NCBI GenBank assembly: GCA_017621015.1
Contig: JAGAUC010000041.1
Coordinates: 1 to 15,712, forward strand
Length of the DNA stretch: 15,712 nucleotides
Direction: 5' to 3'
Origin: Clostridia bacterium
GTDB taxonomy: Bacteria > Bacillota > Clostridia > Oscillospirales > CAG-272
In this document: positions 1 to 6,683 of the stretch, piece by piece
Position numbering within the stretch: the stretch's first letter is position 1
Layout: the number at the start of each line of letters is the position of its first letter
The notes under the pieces: generated by a model
What the model was told of the DNA's origin: nothing
Database searches by the model: none
Seen by the model: only the letters and a program-made list of their open reading frames with translations
Position numbers and translations under genes: made by a program

Positions 1-90
1 AAGGTTCGTAACCTCGGTAAGAAATCGCTGGAAGAAGTTATTCAGAAGTTGCATTCTCTCGGTCTTGACCTTAAGAAGGAAGACGAATAA
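1..90 (+). CDS. rpoA: RNA polymerase alpha subunit, C-terminal end (partial)
   Basis: The first 29 codons read in frame to a TAA stop and give the conserved tail of the alpha subunit C-terminal domain, with the motif VRNLGKKSLEEVIQKL followed by a short acidic/basic tail. This helix belongs to the domain that contacts UP-element DNA and activators. The start lies outside the window. rplQ follows after a 47-bp gap, which is the standard order at the end of the Bacillota ribosomal protein operon. Recognition rests on the short motif and on this context. Confidence 0.93.
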   Translation, partial: KVRNLGKKSLEEVIQKLHSLGLDLKKEDE

Positions 91-137
91 TTTTGAGAGA
101 ACGACAAATCTAAGATTCGCAGAAGGAGGGAAATACA

Positions 138-527
138 ATGCCCGCAAACAGAAAACTTGGCAGAACATCTGCTCATAGAAAAGCTATGCTTCGCGGCCTT
201 GTGACTCTTTTGCTTGAGAACGGTCAGGTAGAGACCACGCTGACCAGAGCAAAGGAAGTTCGTTCGGTCGCTGAAAAGATGATTACGCTTGGCAAGAAGA
301 ACACCCTTGCCAGCCGCCGTAGCGCATTTGGATATATCACGAAGAGAGAGGTCGTAACCAAGCTCTTCAACGAGATCGCCCCCAAGTATGAGGGTCGCAA
401 CGGTGGATATACCCAGATCTTTAAGATGGGTCCCCGTAGAGGTGACGCCGCAGAGATGGCGATCATCCGCTTGGTTGACGGCGCTGTAAAGGCTGCTGAG
501 GCAACCGAGGAGAAGACTGAGGCGTAA
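138..527 (+). CDS. rplQ: 50S ribosomal protein L17
   Basis: This 129-residue protein matches bacterial L17 over its full length. It starts with MPANRKLGRTSAHRKAML, continues with the conserved stretch around RAKEVRSVAEKMITLGKK, and has a core ending near FKMGPRRGDAAEMAIIRLV. L17 is a large-subunit protein near the exit of the peptide tunnel. The start is set by a strong AAGGAGGG at 122-129, 8 nt before the ATG. It is co-transcribed with rpoA and is the last gene of that operon, because a clean intrinsic terminator follows 15 bp after its stop. The acidic C-terminal tail (residues about 120-129) is ordinary for the family. Confidence 0.97.
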   Translation: MPANRKLGRTSAHRKAMLRGLVTLLLENGQVETTLTRAKEVRSVAEKMITLGKKNTLASRRSAFGYITKREVVTKLFNEIAPKYEGRNGGYTQIFKMGPRRGDAAEMAIIRLVDGAVKAAEATEEKTEA

Positions 528-542
528 GTTTCGCAAAGCTGA

Positions 543-574
543 GGGTCGGTGCATAGCACCGACCCTTTTCCTTT
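543..574 (+). terminator. Intrinsic terminator of the rpoA-rplQ operon
   Basis: There is a perfect 10-bp stem, GGGTCGGTGC at 543-552 with GCACCGACCC at 556-565, a 3-nt loop ATA, and then TTTTCCTTT at 566-574. It lies 15 bp after the rplQ stop and separates the ribosomal operon from the aromatic operon promoter downstream. Confidence 0.9.
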
Positions 575-615
575 GGTCAAAATGTGAACAAAATTTAAAC
601 AATGGGACAAGTCCC

Positions 616-643
616 TTGACAATTTTTAAAAGAGGAGTATAAT
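616..643 (+). promoter_or_regulatory. Sigma-A promoter of the aromatic amino acid operon
   Basis: TTGACA at 616-621 and TATAAT at 638-643 are separated by 16 bp, and both are consensus hexamers. Transcription would start near 650. That gives a leader of about 275 nt before pheA, far longer than translation alone needs. A small inverted repeat, GGGAC-AA-GTCCC at 604-615, touches the -35 box and could be an operator, but nothing else supports that. Confidence 0.85.
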
Positions 644-677
644 AAATTTGTATTATTTTTAAGGAGGTAAGGAAGCA

Positions 678-851
678 ATGGCAAGCCTTATGCAGCAATG
701 GAATATGTCTTCCGCTACCTCTGCCCGCACCATGCGTGCGGCTTGTTCTGATGTCTTTTTTGCAGTACGCTTTTTTGCGTACTGCTTTTTTTATTACTTT
801 AGCTATTATTTTCAGGCAAATCAATACCGAAAAGGAATCCGTGCTTATTAA
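678..851 (+). CDS. Candidate Phe/Tyr-rich leader peptide of the pheA operon (57 aa)
   Basis: The ATG at 678 sits 10 nt after a perfect AAGGAGG (661-667), and the frame runs 57 codons to TAA at 849-851. The first 26 residues contain one Trp and no Phe or Tyr. Residues 27-57 contain 8 Phe and 7 Tyr, densest in the run FFAYCFFYYFSYYF (residues 32-45). The next gene is chorismate mutase/prephenate dehydratase, and tyrA is also in the operon. A peptide whose translation senses both charged tRNA-Phe and tRNA-Tyr would fit. The frame crosses one hairpin (762-792) and stops before another (877-909). Part of the Phe content comes from the U tract of the first hairpin, so coincidence is possible. However, the FYYFSYYF stretch extends past that tract, and the ribosome binding site is as good as that of any gene here. 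Confidence 0.6.
   Translation: MASLMQQWNMSSATSARTMRAACSDVFFAVRFFAYCFFYYFSYYFQANQYRKGIRAY
762..792 (+). terminator. First leader hairpin, strong intrinsic terminator (T1)
   Basis: A perfect 9-bp stem GCAGTACGC (762-770) / GCGTACTGC (777-785) with a TTTTTT loop is followed by seven T (786-792). It lies between the promoter and pheA, inside the candidate leader ORF, so it is an early termination point. An upstream segment, GCGTGCGGC at 735-743, can pair with its 5' arm with one mismatch and one G-U pair. That same segment can pair with CCGCAC at 725-730. This gives the 1:2, 2:3, 3:4 mutually exclusive pattern of attenuators. A ribosome translating the leader would also melt this hairpin. Confidence 0.82.
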
Positions 852-887
852 GCAGCATATTTTTATGGATAAAAATGCGGTTTCCTT
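832..887 (+). promoter_or_regulatory. Candidate antiterminator of the leader attenuator
   Basis: AAGGAATCCG at 832-841 can pair with CGGTTTCCTT at 878-887, 9 of 10 positions with one internal U-U mismatch. This removes the 5' arm of the second hairpin (877-885). The upstream strand ends 7 nt before the leader stop codon (849-851), so a ribosome finishing the leader would cover it and let the terminator form. A ribosome stalled in the Phe/Tyr cluster (codons 37-45, bases 786-812) would leave it free. This is inferred from pairing and spacing only. Confidence 0.5.
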
Positions 888-909
888 GGCGGAAATCGCT
901 TTTGTTTTT
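877..909 (+). terminator. Second leader hairpin, candidate attenuator terminator (T2)
   Basis: GCGGTTTCC (877-885) pairs with GGAAATCGC (891-899) in a 9-bp stem with one G-U pair and the loop TTGGC. TTTTGTTTTTG follows. It ends only a few bases before the pheA ribosome binding site (913-917), after the leader peptide stop. Its U tract is interrupted by one G, so it is weaker than the first hairpin. It may act as a regulated terminator rather than a constitutive one. Confidence 0.6.
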
Positions 910-925
910 GATAGGAGAAAAGAAA

Positions 926-2011
926 ATGAAGGATCTGGGAACCATAAGAAAAGAAATCAGCGAGATCGATGCGGAGATGGCAAAGCTCTTTGAGCGCCGT
1001 ATGAATGCCTGCCGCGACGTGGCAGAGTATAAGCGTGAGCATGCGCTGCCCATCTTGGATGCGGCCAGAGAGGCAGAGATCTTGGCCAAGGGAGCGGACA
1101 GAATTGAGGAGCCGTCCCTGCGCGAATATTACGCGCAGTTTATGAAGGATGTGATGAAGAATTCGCGCGCGTATCAGACCCGTTTACTTGAGGGAATGAA
1201 GGTCGTTTACAGCGGTGTTGAGGGCGCATTCGGTCATATTGCGGCCAAAAAGGCGTTTCCTCAGGCGCAGATCGAGGCATGTGCGGATTTCGGCGCGGCA
1301 TACCGCGGCGTGGAGGAGGGACTTTATGACTGTGCTGTTCTTCCGATAGAAAATAGCTACGCCGGCGATGTGGGCGACGTGATGGATCTCATGTTCTCGG
1401 GTAGCCTTTACGTAAATCAGGTGGTCGAGATCGACGTAAATCATAATCTTCTGGCAAAGCCAGGCGTGTCTCTCGATAAGATCCGCCGGGTGGTCAGCCA
1501 TCCTCAGGCGCTGGAGCAGTGCGCAGAATTCATCCGTGCAAACGGTTGGGAGACGCTTTCTTACTCCAATACCGCAATGGCGGCGAAATACGTGGCTGAG
1601 CAAGACGATGAAACCGTAGCGGCCATTGCCTCGACAGAGACGGCAGAGGTGTTTGGCCTTGAGGTCCTTAGCCGTAACGTGCACTCGGCGCGCAACAATA
1701 CCACGCGCTTTGTGGTGCTTTCGAGAGCGCAGAGTCTGCCCGCACCCACCGACCGAACGGGTCGGGAGCATTTCATGCTGATGTTCACCACCAAGAACGA
1801 AGCGGGTGCTCTTGTGCAACCGCTGAATATTCTGGGTGCCCACAATTTCAATATGAGAAACCTCAGAAGCCGTCCGATGAAGGAGCTGATCTGGAATTAC
1901 TACTTCTTTGTTGAGGCGGAGGGCAACATCAGCACGCAGAGCGGCCAGGATATGCTTCACGAGCTTTCCGCGGTCTGCGCTCAGATCAAGCTGGTGGGAA
2001 CCTATCGATAA
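926..2011 (+). CDS. pheA: Bifunctional chorismate mutase / prephenate dehydratase (P-protein)
   Basis: This 361-residue cytosolic enzyme converts chorismate to prephenate and then to phenylpyruvate, the committed steps to phenylalanine. Residues 1-90 are an AroQ-type chorismate mutase with R8, R25, K36, D45, R48, E49 and Q84 in the expected places. Residues 91-270 are the dehydratase, with GVEGAFGHIAA, PIENS (140-144) and the active-site TRF at 260-262. Residues 280-361 are an ACT domain. In the ACT domain GALV (294-297) is intact, but the usual ESRP reads RSRP (314-317). ESRP helps bind feedback phenylalanine in the family, so allostery may differ. The ATG at 926 is preferred because AGGAG (913-917) lies 8 nt upstream. 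An in-frame ATG at 875 lies inside the leader hairpin and has no such site. It is the first structural gene after the attenuator-like leader. Confidence 0.95.
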   Translation: MKDLGTIRKEISEIDAEMAKLFERRMNACRDVAEYKREHALPILDAAREAEILAKGADRIEEPSLREYYAQFMKDVMKNSRAYQTRLLEGMKVVYSGVEGAFGHIAAKKAFPQAQIEACADFGAAYRGVEEGLYDCAVLPIENSYAGDVGDVMDLMFSGSLYVNQVVEIDVNHNLLAKPGVSLDKIRRVVSHPQALEQCAEFIRANGWETLSYSNTAMAAKYVAEQDDETVAAIASTETAEVFGLEVLSRNVHSARNNTTRFVVLSRAQSLPAPTDRTGREHFMLMFTTKNEAGALVQPLNILGAHNFNMRNLRSRPMKELIWNYYFFVEAEGNISTQSGQDMLHELSAVCAQIKLVGTYR

Positions 2012-2026
2012 CATTTGGAGGAAACC

Positions 2027-3034
2027 ATGATACTTCCGGTTAAACATAGCGGCGGTGGCTACGATATCGTTCTGGAGCGCGGCGCGCTCGGACATATCGG
2101 AGAGTATCTGCCGAGAACGGGCAAGACGCTTGTCGTGACAGACGACGGTGTGCCCCCCGAATACGCACGAACGGTGGCGCAGGCGCTTCCAAAGGCAACG
2201 GTCCTTACCTTGCCGATGGGAGAGGCCAGTAAAAATTTAGATAACTTCCGTCTTTTGCTCTCGCGGATGCTGGAGCTGGATTTTCACCGAAGTGATGCTG
2301 TGATCGCCGTTGGCGGCGGTGTGGTCGGTGACCTTTCGGGCTTTGCTGCCTCGGCCTATATGCGCGGCATTGATTTTTATAACATTCCGACAACGCTGCT
2401 CTCACAGGTCGATTCCTCGATTGGTGGCAAGGTGGCGGTGGATATGGACGGCGTCAAGAACGTGGTGGGTGCTTTTTATCAGCCAACGCGCGTGATCATT
2501 GACCCGAACGTGCTTTCCACATTGGATGGGCGCCAGCGGCTTGCCGGTCTTGCCGAGGCCATCAAAATGGCGGCCACCTCGGATAAGTCGCTGTTTGAAA
2601 CCATTGAGCGCGGCGATGCGCTCGGGGGCGATCTTGAGAAGGTCATTGAGGGAGCCCTTCGCATCAAGCGCGACGTTGTCGAGCGCGATACCAAGGAGCA
2701 GAGCCTCAGGCGCGTTCTCAACTTCGGACATACGGTCGGACACGCCATCGAGAGCGAAAAGCAGGGAGCATGGCTCCACGGCGAATGCGTAGCGGTGGGT
2801 ATGCTTCCGCTTTGCGCGCCGTCGGTACGAGCAAGGCTGGCGGCGGTTCTCGGAGCATACGGTCTGCCGACGTCGGTAACGTGCGACAAAAAGGCACTTA
2901 CGGATTTTATCCGACACGATAAAAAGGCATCGGCAGGCGGTGTGACCGTCGTGTATGTGGGGGAGATCGGAAGCTTTGAATTCCGGAAGCTGACCCTTGA
3001 CGAGATCGAAGCATATATGGAGGCAGGCTTATGA
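2027..3034 (+). CDS. aroB: 3-dehydroquinate synthase
   Basis: This 335-residue cytosolic enzyme cyclises DAHP to 3-dehydroquinate, using NAD and a divalent metal. The NAD/substrate region shows GGGVVGDLSGFAAS (96-109), followed by IPTTLLSQVDSSIGGK (120-135). Metal ligands by family position are E177 (in LAEAIK), H235 or H239 (FGHTVGHAIE) and H251 (LHGE). It is slightly shorter than the usual 350-360 residues, and the difference lies at the ends. The ATG at 2027 follows GGAGG at 2017-2021. An in-frame TTG at 2015 overlaps that site and is unlikely to be used. It begins 15 bp after pheA and ends in an ATGA overlap with aroC. Confidence 0.95.
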   Translation: MILPVKHSGGGYDIVLERGALGHIGEYLPRTGKTLVVTDDGVPPEYARTVAQALPKATVLTLPMGEASKNLDNFRLLLSRMLELDFHRSDAVIAVGGGVVGDLSGFAASAYMRGIDFYNIPTTLLSQVDSSIGGKVAVDMDGVKNVVGAFYQPTRVIIDPNVLSTLDGRQRLAGLAEAIKMAATSDKSLFETIERGDALGGDLEKVIEGALRIKRDVVERDTKEQSLRRVLNFGHTVGHAIESEKQGAWLHGECVAVGMLPLCAPSVRARLAAVLGAYGLPTSVTCDKKALTDFIRHDKKASAGGVTVVYVGEIGSFEFRKLTLDEIEAYMEAGL

Positions 3035-4137
3035 AAAATACGTTTGGAAATAGCTTGACTCTTACCCTTTTTGGGGAGAGCCACGGCCCTGCAATCGGTG
3101 CTGTACTGGACGGACTGCCCGGCGGTGTGCCGGTCGACACCGATATCATGGCATCGCTTTTGGCCAAGCGCCGTCCTTCCTCGGCCATCGATACCGGCCG
3201 ACGTGAGGCGGACGAATTTCAGATCGTGAGCGGTGTGTTTGAGGGCAAAACGACGGGGACGCCGCTTTGCATCCTCATTCCCAACGAGGACAAGCACAGC
3301 GCGGATTACCGAAATCTCTACGGCAAGGCAAGACCGTCTCACGCCGATTATGCCGCGTTTTGTAAATATCACGGCTTTGAGGATTACCGCGGCGGCGGAC
3401 ATTTTTCGGGTCGCATCACGGCGGCACTTGTGGCGGCCGGCGGCATTCTGCTCCCGATGCTGGGGGGACTTGGCATTACGCTGGGCACGCACATCAAGAG
3501 CTGTGCGGGTGTCGCGGATCGCGATTTTGAGGATATTCAAAAGGATATCGATGCCTTGAATGCCAGCGATTTTCCCGTTCTTGACAATCAAAGGATCGCC
3601 GAGATGACGGCGGAGATCCTTCGTGCCAAGTCCGAGCTTGACAGCGTGGGCGGTGTTGCCGAAACGGCGGTGCTGGGTATGCCCGCAGGTGTTGGCGAGC
3701 CCTGGTTCGACAGCGTGGAGGGCTTGCTTTCGCACGCACTGTTTTCGCTGGGCGGCGTGAAGGGCATTGAGTTCGGTAGCGGTTTTTCGATGGCGGACAG
3801 CCGCGGAAGTATTTGCAACGACGCGTTCCGTATGCACAAGGACCGAGTTGTAAGCGAGACCAATCACAACGGCGGCATCAACGGCGGCATCACCAACGGA
3901 ATGCCTTTGGTGTTCCGCTGCGCGGTCAAGCCCACGCCCTCGATCGCCCGTATGCAGAACACGGTGGATTTTCTGAATAAGGAAAACGTGACCCTGGAAA
4001 TTATGGGACGGCACGATCCCGCGATCGTGCGTCGCATTTGTCCGGTGATCAGCAGCGTGACGGCGCTAGTGCTTTGCGATCTGCTTTGTACGCGCTACGG
4101 TACGGATATTTTCTTGAAGGGAAGGGGTGCGCTTTAA
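3031..4137 (+). CDS. aroC: Chorismate synthase
   Basis: This 368-residue cytosolic enzyme eliminates phosphate from EPSP to give chorismate and needs reduced FMN. Family signatures are FGESHG (14-19, with the catalytic His18), EGKTTGTPLCILIPN (71-85), the RPSHAD stretch with His104, RGGGHFSGR (120-128), and GRHDPAIVRRICPV near the C terminus. Length is normal. Its ATG overlaps the aroB TGA as ATGA (3031-3034), which implies translational coupling. It supplies the branch-point metabolite consumed by pheA, and by tyrA downstream through prephenate. Confidence 0.96.
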   Translation: MKNTFGNSLTLTLFGESHGPAIGAVLDGLPGGVPVDTDIMASLLAKRRPSSAIDTGRREADEFQIVSGVFEGKTTGTPLCILIPNEDKHSADYRNLYGKARPSHADYAAFCKYHGFEDYRGGGHFSGRITAALVAAGGILLPMLGGLGITLGTHIKSCAGVADRDFEDIQKDIDALNASDFPVLDNQRIAEMTAEILRAKSELDSVGGVAETAVLGMPAGVGEPWFDSVEGLLSHALFSLGGVKGIEFGSGFSMADSRGSICNDAFRMHKDRVVSETNHNGGINGGITNGMPLVFRCAVKPTPSIARMQNTVDFLNKENVTLEIMGRHDPAIVRRICPVISSVTALVLCDLLCTRYGTDIFLKGRGAL

Positions 4138-4152
4138 AGCGCAGGACATACA

Positions 4153-4593
4153 ATGAAGCTTTTGGTAATCAACGGCCCCAATTTGAATATGCTGGGTATT
4201 CGCGAGCCGGACATTTACGGCAAGAGCACGTATGCCGATCTTATGGCTATGATCGATGCGCACGCCAAAAAACTTGGCGTGCAGATCGAGTGCTTTCAGT
4301 CCAATCACGAGGGCGCGATCGTCGATAGGCTCCAGGCGGCATATTTTGAAGGAGTAGATGGCATTGTCATCAACCCGGCGGCGTATACGCACACCAGCGT
4401 AGCCATTGCCGATGCGCTCAAGGCCATCAAGATCCCCACGGTGGAGGTCCACATCTCCAAGGTAGACGAGAGGGAGGCCTTCCGCCGCGTAAGCTACGTG
4501 CGCGACATTGCTGTCGCCACCATCAGCGGCAAGGGCTTTGCGGGCTATCTTGAGGCAATGGAAGTTTTGGTGAAAAAGGACTATGAGAGTTGA
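4153..4593 (+). CDS. aroQ: Type II 3-dehydroquinate dehydratase
   Basis: This 146-residue enzyme dehydrates 3-dehydroquinate to 3-dehydroshikimate. The type II family forms a dodecamer of flavodoxin-like subunits. Signature blocks are NGPNLNMLGIREPDIYG (7-23, with catalytic Arg17 and Tyr22), QSNHEGAIVDRLQ (49-61), NPAAYTHTSVAIADAL (74-89) and EVHIS with His100. The ribosome binding site is weak (AGGA at 4143-4146), 15 bp after aroC. Its end overlaps aroA by 11 bp. The symbol here means the dehydratase, not the AroQ-fold chorismate mutase domain that is part of pheA. Confidence 0.96.
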   Translation: MKLLVINGPNLNMLGIREPDIYGKSTYADLMAMIDAHAKKLGVQIECFQSNHEGAIVDRLQAAYFEGVDGIVINPAAYTHTSVAIADALKAIKIPTVEVHISKVDEREAFRRVSYVRDIAVATISGKGFAGYLEAMEVLVKKDYES

Positions 4594-5803
4594 GATAAAA
4601 AAGGGAAGGGCGAGCGGCAGCTTGCGCGTGCCGCCCTCCAAAAGCTGTGCGCATCGGTTGGTGCTTGGTGCGGCGCTTGCCGACGGGACAAGCACGCTTG
4701 GCAACGTGGCGCTCAGCGAGGACATTTTGGCCACGCTTGATTGTGTCAAGGCGCTTGGTGCGACGGTGGAACATGAAAACGGAGCACTGAGGATTGGCGG
4801 ATGCGGTGCATCCTGCTTGGCCCAAAAGGAGTCGCTTCCAAGGCTTGCGTGCCGCGAAAGTGGGAGCACGCTCCGTTTCTTGATCCCAACTGCTATGCTT
4901 GGCGGCGGGGGTGTCTTTTGCGGTACAGAGCGGCTGATCGCACGTGGCATCGGCATTTATGAGGAGCTTTTTGCCCCTCTGGCGGACATTCAAAAGGGAC
5001 AGAAGGAGATCGACATTCGCGGTCGACTTTCGGCGGGCCGGTACCGCTTGGCGGGTAACGTCAGCAGTCAGTTTATCACCGGTCTTTTGTTTGCGCTTCC
5101 GCTCCTTGAGGGAGACAGCACGCTGGAGATCCTGCCGCCCTTTGAAAGCCGCGGCTATGTGGATCTGACGCTGGATATTCTCGGGCGCTTTGGCATTGAG
5201 ATCCGGCAAAGGAGCGAGCTTTGCTTTGCCATATCGGGCGGTCAGCGATATACGCCGATCCAAGGCGAGGTGGAGGGAGACTACTCCCAGGCGGCCTTCT
5301 TTTACGGCCTCAATTTCCTTGGCGGTGATGTGCGGCTGACGGGCTTGAATCCCGATAGCCTTCAGGGAGACCGCGTGTGCCTGGAGCTGTTTGAAAACAT
5401 GAAGAAGGGCTATATGGAGGCCGACCTTTCAGATTGTCCCGATCTGGCTCCCATTCTGTTTGCCATGGCGGCAAGCGGGGGGAACGGGGCACGCTTTACG
5501 GGCACGCGCCGCCTGGCCATCAAGGAAAGCAATCGCGCCGAGGTGATGGCAAAGGAGCTTGCTAAATTTGGCGTGGATATCAAGGTTTTTGAAAATAAGG
5601 TGGAGATCGGCAAACGCGTACTGCATACGCCGTCCGCTCCACTTTGCGGCAATAACGACCACCGCATCGTGATGGCACTTTCGGTGCTCGCCACGCGCTT
5701 TGGCGCACAGATCGAGGGTGCTGAGGCCATTGCCAAGAGCTATCCTTCGTTTTTTGAGGATATGCGGGGTCTTGGTTTGGAGATATGGGAACATGATACT
5801 TGA
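4583..5803 (+). CDS. aroA: 3-phosphoshikimate 1-carboxyvinyltransferase (EPSP synthase)
   Basis: This 406-residue enzyme joins phosphoenolpyruvate and shikimate 3-phosphate. Visible blocks are VPPSKSCAHR with Lys20, the substrate-binding VSSQF (161-165), GDYSQAAFFYG, PDLAP with the likely catalytic Asp288, KESNR (315-319) and NDHRIVMAL (359-367). The glyphosate/PEP loop reads ESGSTLRF (92-99), where classic class I enzymes have GNAGTAMRP. By eye, the Thr and Pro of that loop are replaced by Ser and Phe. The ATG lies inside the end of aroQ, so the two are probably coupled. The stop overlaps the tyrA start by 11 bp. Confidence 0.95.
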   Translation: MRVEIKKGRASGSLRVPPSKSCAHRLVLGAALADGTSTLGNVALSEDILATLDCVKALGATVEHENGALRIGGCGASCLAQKESLPRLACRESGSTLRFLIPTAMLGGGGVFCGTERLIARGIGIYEELFAPLADIQKGQKEIDIRGRLSAGRYRLAGNVSSQFITGLLFALPLLEGDSTLEILPPFESRGYVDLTLDILGRFGIEIRQRSELCFAISGGQRYTPIQGEVEGDYSQAAFFYGLNFLGGDVRLTGLNPDSLQGDRVCLELFENMKKGYMEADLSDCPDLAPILFAMAASGGNGARFTGTRRLAIKESNRAEVMAKELAKFGVDIKVFENKVEIGKRVLHTPSAPLCGNNDHRIVMALSVLATRFGAQIEGAEAIAKSYPSFFEDMRGLGLEIWEHDT

Positions 5804-6650
5804 CCGAAAAAAGAAGATTTTAGTGGTGGGACTGGGGCTCATCGGCGGAAGCTACGCTGCGGCGCTCAGCGCCGGGGGCTATGAGGTGGGCGGCATCGAC
5901 GCCTCGCCCGAGGCCATCGCTTGCGCGAAAGCGCGCGGCTTTATTGCTCACGGGCAGAGTGAGGTGACGACGGAATATGTTGGGGATTTTGACATTCTCG
6001 TGTTCGCGCTTTACCCCCATGTTCTGCTTGCGTGGATCGAGGAATACGCCTCCTTTATCAAGTCGGGAGCACTTGTGACCGACGTGACGGGTGTCAAGAC
6101 CGGTGTGGTCGATCGTGTGCAGGAGCTTCTCGGAGCGCGTGCCGAATTTGTCGGTGCGCACCCGATGGCGGGTCGCGAGGTCAGCGGTGTGCAAAATGCC
6201 GATCACGCACTTTTTCACGGGGCCAACTACATTGTAACACCGACGGACAAAAATACCGAGCAGGGCATTTTGCTTTGCGAGGAGCTTGGCAGGGCCATCG
6301 GCTCCGGTTCGGTCAGCCGACTCTCCCCCGGGGAGCACGACGAAATGATCGGTTTCCTTTCCCAGCTTACGCATTGCATCGCCGTGTCGCTTATGACCTG
6401 CAAGGAATCGCGTCAGCTGGTGGACTATACAGGTGACTCCTTCCGCGACCTGACGCGGATCGCTAAGATCAACGAAAAGATGTGGAGTGAGCTGTTTCTG
6501 CTCAACCGCAAGGAGCTTCTCTCACAAATGGACCTGTTTTTGGAGCGCTTTAGCGAGCTGAGAGAGGCGCTTGCCGCCGGGGACCGCGAGACCATGATGC
6601 AAATGATGCGGCTTTCGACCGAGCGTAGAAAATATTTTGACAAACAATAA
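5793..6650 (+). CDS. tyrA: Prephenate dehydrogenase
   Basis: This 285-residue enzyme oxidatively decarboxylates prephenate to 4-hydroxyphenylpyruvate, the tyrosine branch. The N-terminal Rossmann domain shows VVGLGLIGGS (11-20). VTDVTGVKTGVV and HPMAGREVSGVQNAD (123-137) form the substrate pocket, and His194 in the LTHCIA stretch fits the catalytic histidine of the family. The all-helical C-terminal domain ends with RDLTRIAKINEKMWSELFLLN and a leucine-rich helix. There is no C-terminal ACT domain, so any tyrosine feedback would act elsewhere. The ATG at 5793 overlaps aroA. An upstream ATG at 5700 would add 31 residues that only mirror aroA in another frame. Confidence 0.94.
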   Translation: MILDRKKKILVVGLGLIGGSYAAALSAGGYEVGGIDASPEAIACAKARGFIAHGQSEVTTEYVGDFDILVFALYPHVLLAWIEEYASFIKSGALVTDVTGVKTGVVDRVQELLGARAEFVGAHPMAGREVSGVQNADHALFHGANYIVTPTDKNTEQGILLCEELGRAIGSGSVSRLSPGEHDEMIGFLSQLTHCIAVSLMTCKESRQLVDYTGDSFRDLTRIAKINEKMWSELFLLNRKELLSQMDLFLERFSELREALAAGDRETMMQMMRLSTERRKYFDKQ

Positions 6651-6683
6651 AGGATATAAAACAGAAAAGGAAGTGAATGCTTT

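Noticed and set aside
875..925. Upstream ATG extension of pheA
   Set aside because: The start would lie inside the second leader hairpin without a ribosome binding site. The ATG at 926 has AGGAG at the right distance, and chorismate mutase begins there.
736..993. Plus-strand 85-codon frame through the leader into pheA
   Set aside because: It has no ribosome binding site and overlaps the pheA start out of frame. The frame at 678 has a far better start and a meaningful composition.
2479..4014. Long minus-strand open frame (511 codons) opposite aroB/aroC
   Set aside because: It lies wholly antisense to two enzymes with complete family signatures and has no start signal or recognisable domain. 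It is a GC-bias shadow.
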